Assembly (NCBI RefSeq): GCF_001458115.1
Contig: NZ_CZRP01000011.1
Span: forward strand, 682,001 to 746,000
Origin: Gracilibacillus massiliensis
Lineage (GTDB): Bacteria; Bacillota; Bacilli; Bacillales; Amphibacillaceae
Direction: 5' to 3'
Length of the DNA stretch: 64,000 nucleotides
Shown here: in pieces, positions 28,656 through 37,088 of the stretch
Position numbering within the stretch: position 1 is the first letter of the stretch
Layout of the letters: each line of letters starts with the position of its first letter
Position numbers and translations under genes: made by a program
Notes under the pieces: model-generated
What the model was told of the DNA's origin: nothing
The model's database searches: none
The model's input: the letters and a program-made list of their open reading frames with translations, nothing else

Positions 28656-28743
28656 TGCTTATATTCACTAACACTTTAACTTTAAATTTTAAAAAATAGG
28701 GTGAGTTTGTCGCTTATGATCGGTGGGTGTATTGCCCCACCGA

Positions 28744-29253
28744 TCATAATTTCGCTTTGTATGCTTGCCCTTTATCAACATAGTCTTGTTGGATTCGTTT
28801 CATTTCTGCTACATCTTCTTCTGTTAAATCCCGAACTACTTTTGCAGGGCGACCGAAAGCAAGTGTGTGTGGCGGAATTTTTTTCCCTGGAGGTACTAGG
28901 CTTCCTGCGCCAACGAAAGCACCTTCGCCAACTTCTGCTCCGTCTAAAATAATGGAACCCATGCCAACCAAGGCATTTTTGCGGATGATGGCTGAATGAA
29001 GTGTTACTTGATGTCCTACCGTAACATTATCTTCAACGATTAATGGTAAATCAGGACTTTGATGTAAAAGTGATAAATCTTGAATATTTGAGTAAGCACC
29101 AATTTTTACGGGAGCGACATCACCACGAATCACTGTTTTAAACCAGACACTACTGTAGGCACCAATTTCGACATCACCTGTGATCACAGTATCTGGTGCT
29201 ATATAAGCAGCTTGATCAATCGCAGGGGTTTTTCCTTTATAATCATATATCAT
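28744..29253 (-). CDS. ytoA: Gamma-carbonic-anhydrase-like hexapeptide-repeat protein, YtoA-like
   Basis: A 169-residue left-handed beta-helix protein with hexapeptide repeats from residue ~15 to ~125 (DTVITGDVEIGAYSSVW, VKIGAYSNIQD). Metal-ligand positions of the gamma-CA group are present: His in SLLHQSP, and His in VGHQVTLHSA. A terminal helix stabilises the trimer. Carbonic anhydrase activity is inferred from the family and often absent. ATG follows ggaggttaac. Confidence 0.88.
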   Translation of the reverse strand: MIYDYKGKTPAIDQAAYIAPDTVITGDVEIGAYSSVWFKTVIRGDVAPVKIGAYSNIQDLSLLHQSPDLPLIVEDNVTVGHQVTLHSAIIRKNALVGMGSIILDGAEVGEGAFVGAGSLVPPGKKIPPHTLAFGRPAKVVRDLTEEDVAEMKRIQQDYVDKGQAYKAKL

Positions 29254-29321
29254 CTATGTTAACCTCCTAGTATCTAGTTATCTTTATGATACCATAAGAA
29301 ATATAAAGTGAGGGAAAAAAG

Positions 29322-30392
29322 GTGACACTACAAATCCCAACAAATGCACCATTTTTAATGAAAAATGTATACCAAAAAATATTTCCACAAGTGAAGTTAG
29401 AGCTGAATTATTGGAAAGAACGCGCATCAAAGATTACGAACGAAGAATTACGTACTCAAGCTTTAGCTAGTATTCAAGATAAAAAATTTCACTGTCAAGG
29501 TGGCGGTGTCTATAGTCTGTTAGCAGGTGAGGAATGGAAGAAGGCAATTCGTTTCATTGTTGCCTATCAGACTATTAGTGACTATTTGGATAATTTATGT
29601 GACCGCAGTACCTCATTAGATCCGACTGATTTTAGAATGCTTCATCAATCAATGGAGGATGCGTTAACGCCTGAAACTGGAGTGAAAAACTATTATCAAT
29701 ATCGGGAAGAACAAGCAGATGAAGGATATTTAACAGACTTAGTCCGAACATGTCAAGACGTGCTTCGTGATATTCCGAATTACTCCCTTTTCCAAAAACA
29801 TATGATTCAATTAGAAAACTTGTATAGTGATTTACAAGTACATAAACATGTCACACATAGTGAACGGATACCAAGATTAGAAAAATGGTTTAAGGAGCAT
29901 CAACGGCAATGGCCGATGCTTGAATGGTATGAATTTTCTGCTTGTACTGGTTCGACATTAGGTGTTTTTTGCATGGTTTCCTATGGCTTAAATAATCAGA
30001 TGACTATCGAACTAGCAGATAACGTATTCGAGAGCTATTTCCCTTTCTTACAGGGCTTACATATTATGCTGGATTACTTTATTGATCAAGATGAGGATGA
30101 AGCAGAAGGCGACTTGAATTTCTGTAACTATTATCAAGACGAACTAGAATTAGAAAAGCGACTCCTTTATTTTGTCGAGCAAACGAATAAGCATGTCCAA
30201 ACGTTACCGAATAAAAAATTCCATGAAATGATTCAACATGGCTTAATCGGATTATATTTGGCCGATCCTAAAGTGCGAAAAATGCGTCAATTTCAATCGA
30301 CTGTTAAAAGATTGATTAAAGCAAGTGGTCGAAAATCGCAATTTTTCCATTGGAATATCAAGGTATACAATCGATTAGCCGGTCGTTATTAA
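29322..30392 (+). CDS. ytpB: Tetraprenyl-beta-curcumene synthase, YtpB (DUF2600)
   Basis: A 356-residue protein of the YtpB family, large terpene synthases that cyclise C35 prenyl diphosphate to tetraprenyl-beta-curcumene in sesquarterpene biosynthesis. The family motif YQTISDYLDNLCDR is at ~84-97, and a second acidic region is LDYFIDQDEDEAEGD. The start is GTG with gaggg eight bases upstream. It is divergent from ytoA, as neighbours of ytpB are in Bacillus. Confidence 0.88.
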   Translation: MTLQIPTNAPFLMKNVYQKIFPQVKLELNYWKERASKITNEELRTQALASIQDKKFHCQGGGVYSLLAGEEWKKAIRFIVAYQTISDYLDNLCDRSTSLDPTDFRMLHQSMEDALTPETGVKNYYQYREEQADEGYLTDLVRTCQDVLRDIPNYSLFQKHMIQLENLYSDLQVHKHVTHSERIPRLEKWFKEHQRQWPMLEWYEFSACTGSTLGVFCMVSYGLNNQMTIELADNVFESYFPFLQGLHIMLDYFIDQDEDEAEGDLNFCNYYQDELELEKRLLYFVEQTNKHVQTLPNKKFHEMIQHGLIGLYLADPKVRKMRQFQSTVKRLIKASGRKSQFFHWNIKVYNRLAGRY

Positions 30393-30407
30393 GTCGTAAA
30401 AAACAAT

Positions 30408-30453
30408 AAAAGTCCCCGATCAAATCTAAATCATGATTCGATCGGGGGCTTTT
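30408..30453. terminator. Bidirectional terminator between ytpB and the aldehyde dehydrogenase
   Basis: aaaagtccccgatc pairs with gatcgggggctttt between convergent genes. Confidence 0.88.
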
Positions 30454-30455
30454 AT

Positions 30456-31826
30456 TTACTTCAAAAATCTTTTCATTAATTTCAAACCATTTTTAACATG
30501 TGGATAACGGAAAGGAATATCAAACTTGGTTGTTTGTTTAAGTAAACTTTTTTGGTGAGAAAAAGTAAGAAAGCTTTCTTTGCCGTGATAGGCACCCATC
30601 CCACTGTTTCCAATACCACCAAAAGGTAAATAGGGAGAGGCCAAGTGATATAAGGTATCATTAATACACCCGCCACCGAAAGAAACTTCTTCAATCATCT
30701 TTTCTGCTAAACGATCATTTTCAGAGAAAAAGTAAAATGCCAATGGATTAGGATGATTTTGAATACCTGATATGACTTCTTCTATATTTTGATATTCTAA
30801 GATTGGTAAAATTGGTCCGAAAATTTCGTCTTTCATAACAGGATCTTCCCAATTAATGTTAGTAAGCAGGGTAGGCTCTATTTTTAATTGTTGTCGATCT
30901 TTTTTACCACCTAATATTGTATCGCCATTTGCTAAAAACGGTGATAATCTGTCAAAATGTTTTTCATTCACAATCTTAACAAAATCCTTATTCTCTATAG
31001 GGTGTTCCCCGTACATGGTCTGAATCTCTTGTTTAAGCGCTGAGAGAAAGCTTGCTTTTATATCACTGTGCACATATAAATAATCAGGTGCTACACAGGT
31101 TTGTCCTGCATTCGTAAATTTCCCCCAGGCAATACGCTTAGCTGCTAATGTTAGATTGGCATCTTTGTCAACGATCGCTGGACTTTTACCACCAAGCTCT
31201 AATGTAACTGGGGTAAGATGTTTCGCTGCTGCTTCCATGACGATTTTTCCGACTGGCACACTCCCGGTGAAAAAGATATAATTAAAGTTTTCTGCTAACA
31301 GTGATTGACTTGTTTCAACTGCACCTTCGATTACTGTTATATATTCTTCTGCAAAATTTTTCGCTATTAATTGATTTAGTAGTGAAGAGGTAGCTGGTGT
31401 TAATTCAGAAGGTTTAATGACGGCACAGTTGCCTGCAGCAATTGCTCCAATCAATGGTGCAATCGCAAGATGGAAAGGATAATTCCATGGTGCGATAATC
31501 AAAGCTACACCATAAGGTTCGGGATAAATATAGCTACTGGAGCCAGCATGTGTCACCGCTGTTTTGACTTTTTTCTTTTTTGCCCATCCATCTATGTGTT
31601 TGAGGTTAAAATCAATTTCACTATATAAGATCCCGATTTCCGTTGTGAAAGCCTCTGTCTCTGATTTGTTTAAATCTTGATGAAGAGCAGCGATAATCTC
31701 TTTTTCGTTTTTTTGGATCGCTTTTCTTAACTTTATTAATGCTTGTTTACGAAACGAGATATCTTTTGTTGTTCCAGTAGCGAAGTAAGCTTTCTGCATG
31801 GTAAGTGTTGAAGTAACATTGCTCAT
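30456..31826 (-). CDS. Aldehyde dehydrogenase, class-3 (YwdH-like)
   Basis: A 456-residue NAD(P)-dependent aldehyde dehydrogenase of the shorter class-3 / fatty-aldehyde type. The catalytic Glu is in TLELGGKSPAIVD and the Cys in FTNAGQTCVAPDYLYV. The NAD site includes FTGSVPVGKIVMEAA, and the C-terminus FGGIGNSGMGAYHGKESF is typical. The ATG at 31826 (MSNV) has ggagg about ten bases upstream; GTG one codon earlier is also possible. Substrate unknown; membrane-lipid or medium-chain aldehydes are likely. Confidence 0.9.
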   Translation of the reverse strand: MSNVTSTLTMQKAYFATGTTKDISFRKQALIKLRKAIQKNEKEIIAALHQDLNKSETEAFTTEIGILYSEIDFNLKHIDGWAKKKKVKTAVTHAGSSSYIYPEPYGVALIIAPWNYPFHLAIAPLIGAIAAGNCAVIKPSELTPATSSLLNQLIAKNFAEEYITVIEGAVETSQSLLAENFNYIFFTGSVPVGKIVMEAAAKHLTPVTLELGGKSPAIVDKDANLTLAAKRIAWGKFTNAGQTCVAPDYLYVHSDIKASFLSALKQEIQTMYGEHPIENKDFVKIVNEKHFDRLSPFLANGDTILGGKKDRQQLKIEPTLLTNINWEDPVMKDEIFGPILPILEYQNIEEVISGIQNHPNPLAFYFFSENDRLAEKMIEEVSFGGGCINDTLYHLASPYLPFGGIGNSGMGAYHGKESFLTFSHQKSLLKQTTKFDIPFRYPHVKNGLKLMKRFLK

Positions 31827-31966
31827 CACATGTCATCCTCCCATAAAAGTTATGTATTTAGCTTATCATTAATAAATGATTCAGTCTAAATAGGAGTATT
31901 GTAACTTTTAGGATAGATATACGTCTACATTATAGAGATTAACTAATCTACAGGAGAGAGCGAACT

Positions 31967-32368
31967 ATGAAAGTAAAGCTATTTATCTTTTCGTCCATTG
32001 TATGTTTGGTCATTGTACTAATCGCGTCGGCAAATTCCAGTGCGATCGGTAATCCAACTGCAAGAGATATACTAAAAGCTAATTCAGACGCTGATATTAT
32101 ACAGATAGATGGTTTAATTTACTCTAATGTGACAGATAATGAGTGGATAAAAGAGCAAGAATATCTATTAGGTGATAAAATAGGCGAAATAAGAAAACAA
32201 ACAAAGCGGAAATGGTTTTATCTTGATTACTTCGCTACGATCTTGCCAAAGAGAACAGCAGTATATATAAAAGAAGGACAAGAATACGAAAAAGATGCTG
32301 CACCATTTACAGTTTTAGTAGAAAAAGATGGTGAAATACTCGTTTATCAGGCAATGGTAGAGGGATAG
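31967..32368 (+). CDS. Hypothetical exported protein
   Basis: A 133-residue protein with an N-terminal hydrophobic segment (residues 4-22), probably a signal peptide or anchor, followed by a small soluble domain. No lipobox is seen. ATG follows acaggagagagcgaact. No family recognised. Confidence 0.65.
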   Translation: MKVKLFIFSSIVCLVIVLIASANSSAIGNPTARDILKANSDADIIQIDGLIYSNVTDNEWIKEQEYLLGDKIGEIRKQTKRKWFYLDYFATILPKRTAVYIKEGQEYEKDAAPFTVLVEKDGEILVYQAMVEG

Positions 32369-32416
32369 ACAGGTGAATTTAGCTTGCCAGTAAGTAACAA
32401 CCTGTAGATCTGATCA

Positions 32417-32971
32417 TTATTTCTTTTCAATTGCCACAATAAAAGGCGGCTTATTGGTTTGATTAATAAATTGATATTGCAATACTTGATATTTTTTTTG
32501 ATCTAACTGCTCACAATAAGCTAATACTTCATTTTTCTCTGTTGTCCCGCCTAAATGACCATGATAAATGCCGATCACAATTCGTCCGCGTTTTTTTAGT
32601 AAAGCTAACATTGATGAAATTGCATGAATCGTTGTTTCCGGCACAGTAATGATCGAAGGATCACCGTGTGGTAAATAGCCTAAATTAAATATCGCACCTG
32701 TTATCGTCTGATCCTGTATATAATGCGAAACTTGTTCATGGCCAGCATGGATCAATTCGACATTTTCTATATTATTTTTTTCTAATAATACTTGCGTCTT
32801 TTCAATTGCCTGTTTTTGAATATCAAAGGCGTATACTTTTCCGGTTTTTCCAACTAATCTACTTAAAAAGGCCGTATCATTTCCATTCCCACAGGTTGCA
32901 TCTATGACCACATCACCATTTTGAATGATATCTTTTAATAATTGATGAGAAAAAGCAATAATTGATTTCAT
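32417..32971 (-). CDS. mnmM: Class I SAM-dependent methyltransferase YtqB (MnmM type)
   Basis: A 184-residue Rossmann methyltransferase. The SAM site is VIDATCGNGNDTAFLSRLVG, with the acidic VYAFDIQKQAIEK next and FNLGYLPHGDPSI as the target-base-proximal motif of this family. YtqB/MnmM methylates the tRNA wobble uridine aminomethyl group (nm5s2U to mnm5s2U). The start is the ATG (MKSII) after aaggagtcctactaaa; the longer frame is rejected. Gene order with ytpB and ytzH is conserved. Confidence 0.85.
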   Translation of the reverse strand: MKSIIAFSHQLLKDIIQNGDVVIDATCGNGNDTAFLSRLVGKTGKVYAFDIQKQAIEKTQVLLEKNNIENVELIHAGHEQVSHYIQDQTITGAIFNLGYLPHGDPSIITVPETTIHAISSMLALLKKRGRIVIGIYHGHLGGTTEKNEVLAYCEQLDQKKYQVLQYQFINQTNKPPFIVAIEKK

Positions 32972-33081
32972 TTTAGTAGGACTCCTTAAATAGCTTATAA
33001 TCAAAATTTATTTTAGCAAATTATTATGCGAATGTGTATGAATTTCTTTGCTTGTTTCACACTAAGCATGAGGTGATGATT

Positions 33082-33363
33082 ATGACCACTAGAGATTCGA
33101 TCGAAAACTTACTTATCGAAGGTCAACATATTATTCAACAAGCAGAAGAGCAATTAGATATGTCCAATCGTAGTCAGTTTACACTAAATGAAGACTATAC
33201 AAATGCCCATTTAGAATTGGAAAAGTTATCTCAGAGTATTGATCGAGTCATGAATAGTGCCAATGCACAACAACGGGAACAACTGCATAGGTTTCAATTA
33301 GTTGTTAATGAAAAATTGAATGATATGATATTGGATCAAGTGGATGTAACGAGATATGAATAG
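33082..33363 (+). CDS. ytzH: YtzH-like protein
   Basis: A 93-residue, helical, charged protein with no cysteine or membrane segment. Size and position beside ytqB suggest YtzH of B. subtilis. ATG at 33082 is seven bases after gaggtgat. A terminator follows. Function unknown. Confidence 0.65.
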   Translation: MTTRDSIENLLIEGQHIIQQAEEQLDMSNRSQFTLNEDYTNAHLELEKLSQSIDRVMNSANAQQREQLHRFQLVVNEKLNDMILDQVDVTRYE

Positions 33364-33418
33364 TAAAACTTTCTCTTGAAATAAGTAAGTGGTGAAATAG
33401 TCAAAATAGCAAATTTAT

Positions 33419-33457
33419 AACAGACCAAATCGTAGGTGATTTGGTCTGTTGATTTTT
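33419..33457 (+). terminator. Terminator of ytzH
   Basis: aacagaccaaatc pairs with gatttggtctgtt around a short loop, then gattttt. Confidence 0.85.
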
Positions 33458-33602
33458 ATTAACTAAGTAAGTAAATGTAATTTTATGTTAAAATAAATGT
33501 AGAGGTTGTGAAGTGAATTTCTTCATTGACGGAGCAGGTTAGTGGAAGAAATTCTACAATATGAAATAAAATATGTCATTATACATAAAATGGAGGTTTT
33601 AA

Positions 33603-34472
33603 ATGGGTGAATTGCAATTTATCAGTCTGGATAACGTAACTTTTCAATTACAAGAAAAACATAACTTCAAATGGCTAACAAATATGGGAGAAGTGTTTAG
33701 AGTTTTTGATCAACAAGACTCAGGAAATATATGTTTCGGAATTGAAAAAGACGGGATAAAAAAGTTTGTGAAGTATGCTGGTGCAAAAACAAAAGAATAT
33801 ACAGGACAACCAAAAGATGCGATAACGACATTAAAGAATTCAATTTTTATTTTTGAAGACTTGCAACATAAACACTTGATAAATTTGCTAGAGCATTTTG
33901 AAGTCGAGAAAGGATATGTATTAGTCTTTGAGTGGTTTGAAGGTGACTGTCTTCACCCCCACTGGTCATTTCCACCACCGCATAAATACACACACCCTGA
34001 GTCTCCTTTTTATCGATTCAAGCAATTACCAATTGAACGACGTTTAAAGTCATTTAAGAGTATATTAGAGTTCCATCGTCATGTGGAAAGGAATAACTAT
34101 GTAGCAGTTGATTTCTATGACGGGAGTATTTTATATGACTTTAGAAATAATCTAACAAAGATTTGCGACATTGATTTATATAAGAAAAAACCATTCATCA
34201 ATACAATGGGGAGGCTATGGGGTTCTTCGAGATTTATGTCACCAGAAGAATTTGAATTAGGTGCTAAAATTGATGGAAAAACCAATGTGTATAATATGGG
34301 AGCAATAGCATTTGGTCTTTTAGGGGGAGAACTTGACCGTTCAATTTCAAAGTGGGAAGCGGGACAAGAACTTTATCAGATAGCAATGAAGGCAGTTCAA
34401 AAAGACACAAAAGACAGATATTCAACAATAGAAGAGTTCGTTTTAGCTTGGGAATCGGTAATAAAGTCTTGA
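33603..34472 (+). CDS. Divergent Ser/Thr protein-kinase-like protein
   Basis: A 289-residue soluble protein with a protein-kinase-like fold. The possible ATP lysine is in KKFVKYAGA, a hinge-like segment is YVLVFEWFEGD, the catalytic-loop equivalent is VAVDFYDGSIL and the DFG equivalent is CDIDLY. The catalytic Asp is kept, but the usual HRD His and Arg and the loop Asn are replaced. SSRFMSPEEF resembles the APE segment. No transmembrane or PASTA region. ATG follows atggaggttttaa. It stands alone in an accessory stretch with no cognate phosphatase. Activity cannot be decided from sequence. Confidence 0.75.
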   Translation: MGELQFISLDNVTFQLQEKHNFKWLTNMGEVFRVFDQQDSGNICFGIEKDGIKKFVKYAGAKTKEYTGQPKDAITTLKNSIFIFEDLQHKHLINLLEHFEVEKGYVLVFEWFEGDCLHPHWSFPPPHKYTHPESPFYRFKQLPIERRLKSFKSILEFHRHVERNNYVAVDFYDGSILYDFRNNLTKICDIDLYKKKPFINTMGRLWGSSRFMSPEEFELGAKIDGKTNVYNMGAIAFGLLGGELDRSISKWEAGQELYQIAMKAVQKDTKDRYSTIEEFVLAWESVIKS

Positions 34473-34695
34473 ACCGAGAGAAATGTTAAGCACTAATATA
34501 TTTGTTCTTCAACAAACGTGGGGCGAATATTCAACACCAGGGTTGTACCTTTTCTTTTGTTATGACTAAATTTTCGAATGTTAAATTCATTTTGTTATTT
34601 TACCTTAGACAGATATTGCGAAGAGAAATTTGATTAGAATAATTCATATTAACTTATTCGTGTTATAATATGAAAAAGAATTCGATGTGATTTTA

Positions 34696-34875
34696 ATGGA
34701 GGAAACTTTAAAATTAATTCTCAATGAATTAAAAGAACTTAAAGAAGGACAGCAAGAACTAAAAGAAGACGTTTCGAGTATCAAAGGTAATCTTATCTTT
34801 GGACCATACTTTGAAAGTGTCGAAAAACATATTGATGAAAAAACAGATGAACTTAAAGATTTAAACGCATATTGA
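34696..34875 (+). CDS. Small coiled-coil protein, possibly a gene fragment
   Basis: A 59-residue frame whose first 35 residues are a regular Lys/Glu/Leu heptad region (EETLKLILNELKELKEGQQE). It resembles the N-terminus of longer coiled-coil proteins common in Bacillus. The ribosome-binding site is weak. It may be an intact micro-protein or a truncated gene. Confidence 0.4.
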   Translation: MEETLKLILNELKELKEGQQELKEDVSSIKGNLIFGPYFESVEKHIDEKTDELKDLNAY

Positions 34876-34966
34876 AAAACAATAAGGAGCAATTTAGCTT
34901 CTTTTTTCTTTGTTCCAAATAATATTTGTCTTACCTATGATTACACTGTTTGATGTAAATTGTGAA

Positions 34967-35047
34967 ATGTTGCACTTGAACTATCGGCAATATACTTTCA
35001 CAAGAATTGGAGGAGTTATTTGAAGAAAAAATGTATTTAAGTGAGTA
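34967..35047 (+). pseudogene. Possible Spo0E-family remnant
   Basis: One frame reads SQELEELFEEKMYLSE before a stop, recalling the SQELDELL signature of Spo0E-like phosphatases. The preceding LELS part lies one frame away, and no start codon is available. It is too short for a firm call. Confidence 0.25.
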
Positions 35048-35182
35048 AATTTCATAATTATTAACCCGTGTCCTAAAGAGTTGATGACATAAAAAGGAAG
35101 TGAAATGAGTTCGATTTACTGTTATTTAACATTTTCTCCTTTGTATCGGAACTACTTACTCATCAGAGAGGTAGTTTTTTAT

Positions 35183-35227
35183 TTGTAACTTTTAAAACAT
35201 TAGTGTACTATTTGGATAGTACACTAA
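35183..35227 (+). promoter_or_regulatory. Promoter with YtrA/GntR-type operator
   Basis: The -35 TTGTAA (35183-35188), 17-bp spacer and -10 TACTAT (35206-35211) overlap a perfect palindrome, TTAGTGTACTA-N6-TAGTACACTAA (35200-35227). The operon it precedes encodes a YtrA-like repressor, so autorepression is the natural reading. Confidence 0.75.
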
Positions 35228-35243
35228 TACAAGGAGCGATCGT

Positions 35244-35978
35244 ATGTCAATTTATCGAGGTCTATGGAAAAAGGAAATGACGATGATGAGTGGGTATCAA
35301 ATGGTTCTTGCATTTATTTTCTTTATATTAGCTGGTTTCATGATTTACCAGAGGACCACAAATATAGATGAAATTTATATTGTGGAGTTGGCGACGTTTA
35401 GTTTTATAATTCCCCCAGCTACTGTATTATTTAGTCTCAATATGGAAAAACATCAATTGTCGATGTTTTTATTTTCGAAGCAGAAAATTGTCAAACAAAT
35501 ACATATCAAATTTTTACACGGGGCTATGTTAACAGGAGTATCCTTTTTTATGATGGTAAGTTTAGCTATCCTTTTTAAATGGTTCGGCTGGTTGAGTATA
35601 TCCTTACTAGAAACAATGAAGGTATTATTGATTATATTTATTTTTATCTCGATTATCTCCATCATCTCTACTGTCGCTGTTTATATTGCATGGGTCCTGC
35701 ATCAATGGTTTAGAGAAAAAATTGGCTTTGTATTAAGTCTAGTCGCACTTATCGTAACATTTAATCTGTTGCTAAAGCTATTTGACATAATCATAACAAA
35801 TTTATCATTTATAGCTAATTGGTGGTCGGTGAAAGTCGGTTCCCTAATTGATGTCCCGTTTACAATATTTATAGTAGATAATCAATTGTCTGTTAGTATG
35901 ATGCTAGTGTTTTTTATCATTTTGTATGTTTTTTATCGTTTTACAACTTGGCTTCTTGTAACAAAAGTGGAGGTATGA
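35244..35978 (+). CDS. ABC-type membrane protein of the YtrA-controlled operon
   Basis: A 244-residue integral membrane protein with about six hydrophobic segments and no soluble domain. It starts 17 bp after the operator, with aaggagcg before the ATG. It is followed two bases later by the GntR regulator and then the ATPase gene, so it is most likely the permease. The family is not recognised at sequence level. Confidence 0.7.
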   Translation: MSIYRGLWKKEMTMMSGYQMVLAFIFFILAGFMIYQRTTNIDEIYIVELATFSFIIPPATVLFSLNMEKHQLSMFLFSKQKIVKQIHIKFLHGAMLTGVSFFMMVSLAILFKWFGWLSISLLETMKVLLIIFIFISIISIISTVAVYIAWVLHQWFREKIGFVLSLVALIVTFNLLLKLFDIIITNLSFIANWWSVKVGSLIDVPFTIFIVDNQLSVSMMLVFFIILYVFYRFTTWLLVTKVEV

Positions 35979-35980
35979 CT

Positions 35981-36346
35981 ATGACGCCACAATTTCAACG
36001 AGATAAGCCAATCTATTTACAAGTTGTCGATCAGATAATGCAGGAAATAGTTAGTGGCAACAGACAAGCTGGCGATAAATTACCATCCGTAAGGGAATTG
36101 GCAGTCGATGTCGGTGTCAATCCCAATACGATTCAGAGAGTCTATCGGGAATTAGATATACGAGAAGTAACGATAACAAAAAGAGGACAAGGAACGTTTG
36201 TGACAGAAGATAAAGAGCTTATCGAACAGGTTAGAACGGATTTTAAAAGGCGATATATCAAGCAATTTTTTTCTGATATGGAAGCTTTAGGATTTAGCAA
36301 AGCAGAAATTTTCCAAAGTCTAAAGGAGGGGGAAGAAGATGCTTAA
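35981..36346 (+). CDS. GntR-family transcriptional regulator, YtrA subfamily
   Basis: A 121-residue regulator with an N-terminal winged helix (PIYLQVVDQIMQEIVSGN, then LPSVRELAVDVGVNPNTIQR) and only a short C-terminal dimerisation helix pair, as in the YtrA subfamily. ATG at 35981 follows ggaggtatgact. It overlaps the ATPase gene by eight bases. It probably binds the palindrome at 35200-35227. In B. subtilis YtrA responds to cell-wall antibiotics; the inducer here is unknown. Confidence 0.9.
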   Translation: MTPQFQRDKPIYLQVVDQIMQEIVSGNRQAGDKLPSVRELAVDVGVNPNTIQRVYRELDIREVTITKRGQGTFVTEDKELIEQVRTDFKRRYIKQFFSDMEALGFSKAEIFQSLKEGEEDA

Positions 36347-37004
36347 AGTTGAGAATGTACGTAAAAAAAGAATGTTTAAAACCGTGTTAAAAGATTGTAC
36401 ATTTGCCATTGATACTGGGAAAATTGTTGGCATTATTGGTGAAAATGGTAGTGGAAAAACAACCCTGCTAAAAATAGTGACAGGATTATTACATCCCAGT
36501 CAGGGAAGTAGGAATATTGCTAAAGATCCAAGTCAATATATTTCCTATAGTCCTGATCAATCCTATTTTTTTGATTATTTTTCGATCGCACAGTTGATCG
36601 ATTTTTATCAGACCCAATATTCCGATTTTAATCGGGAGCGAGCGGAGGGTTTAATTGATTTTTTTGATTTAAACCGCAAAGAAAAAATTAAATATCTTTC
36701 AAAAGGGCAAGTAGGCCGTGTGAAAATTGCAGTAACAATTGCTAGAGAAGCCCCTTTTTTAGTATTGGATGAACCTCTAGCAGGTCTTGATCCGATGGTG
36801 AAGGAAAAAATTATAAAAGGAATTATTCAATTTATCGATCTGGAAATGCAATCGCTAATTATAACAACGCACGAATTATTAGAAGTCGAAGCCATTTTAG
36901 ATGAGGTTATCGTTTTGAAAGATGGCCAGATTATTGAGCAAAAAGAAGTTGAAGATATAAGAAAGAATAGTTCTTTACAAAATTGGTTACAAGAAATATA
37001 TTAG
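36339..37004 (+). CDS. ABC transporter ATP-binding protein (YtrB-like)
   Basis: A 221-residue ATPase with Walker A GENGSGKTT, signature LSKGQVGRVKIA (LSGGQ changed to LSKGQ, common in this drug/peptide-export subfamily) and Walker B FLVLDEPLAGLDP, plus an H-loop His in ITTHELLE. It is the third gene of the operon and would energise the membrane protein at 35244. A terminator-like hairpin follows. Confidence 0.9.
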   Translation: MLKVENVRKKRMFKTVLKDCTFAIDTGKIVGIIGENGSGKTTLLKIVTGLLHPSQGSRNIAKDPSQYISYSPDQSYFFDYFSIAQLIDFYQTQYSDFNRERAEGLIDFFDLNRKEKIKYLSKGQVGRVKIAVTIAREAPFLVLDEPLAGLDPMVKEKIIKGIIQFIDLEMQSLIITTHELLEVEAILDEVIVLKDGQIIEQKEVEDIRKNSSLQNWLQEIY

Positions 37005-37033
37005 GCTTTCAGTTCAAAGATGGAAGCCTTTTC
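37003..37033 (+). terminator. Terminator of the GntR/ABC operon
   Basis: taggcttt pairs with gaagcct and runs into tttt, directly overlapping the ATPase stop codon. Confidence 0.65.
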
Positions 37034-37088
37034 TAGCCAAGTTACTTTTAGTAGGGTAAAATATAGTTGTAAAAAAGGAGTGATGTAT

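Noticed and set aside
28168-28674. 168-residue minus-strand open frame across repeat copy F
   Set aside because: It is the translation of the palindromic repeat; similar frames occur in copies D and G, and no ribosome-binding site is present.
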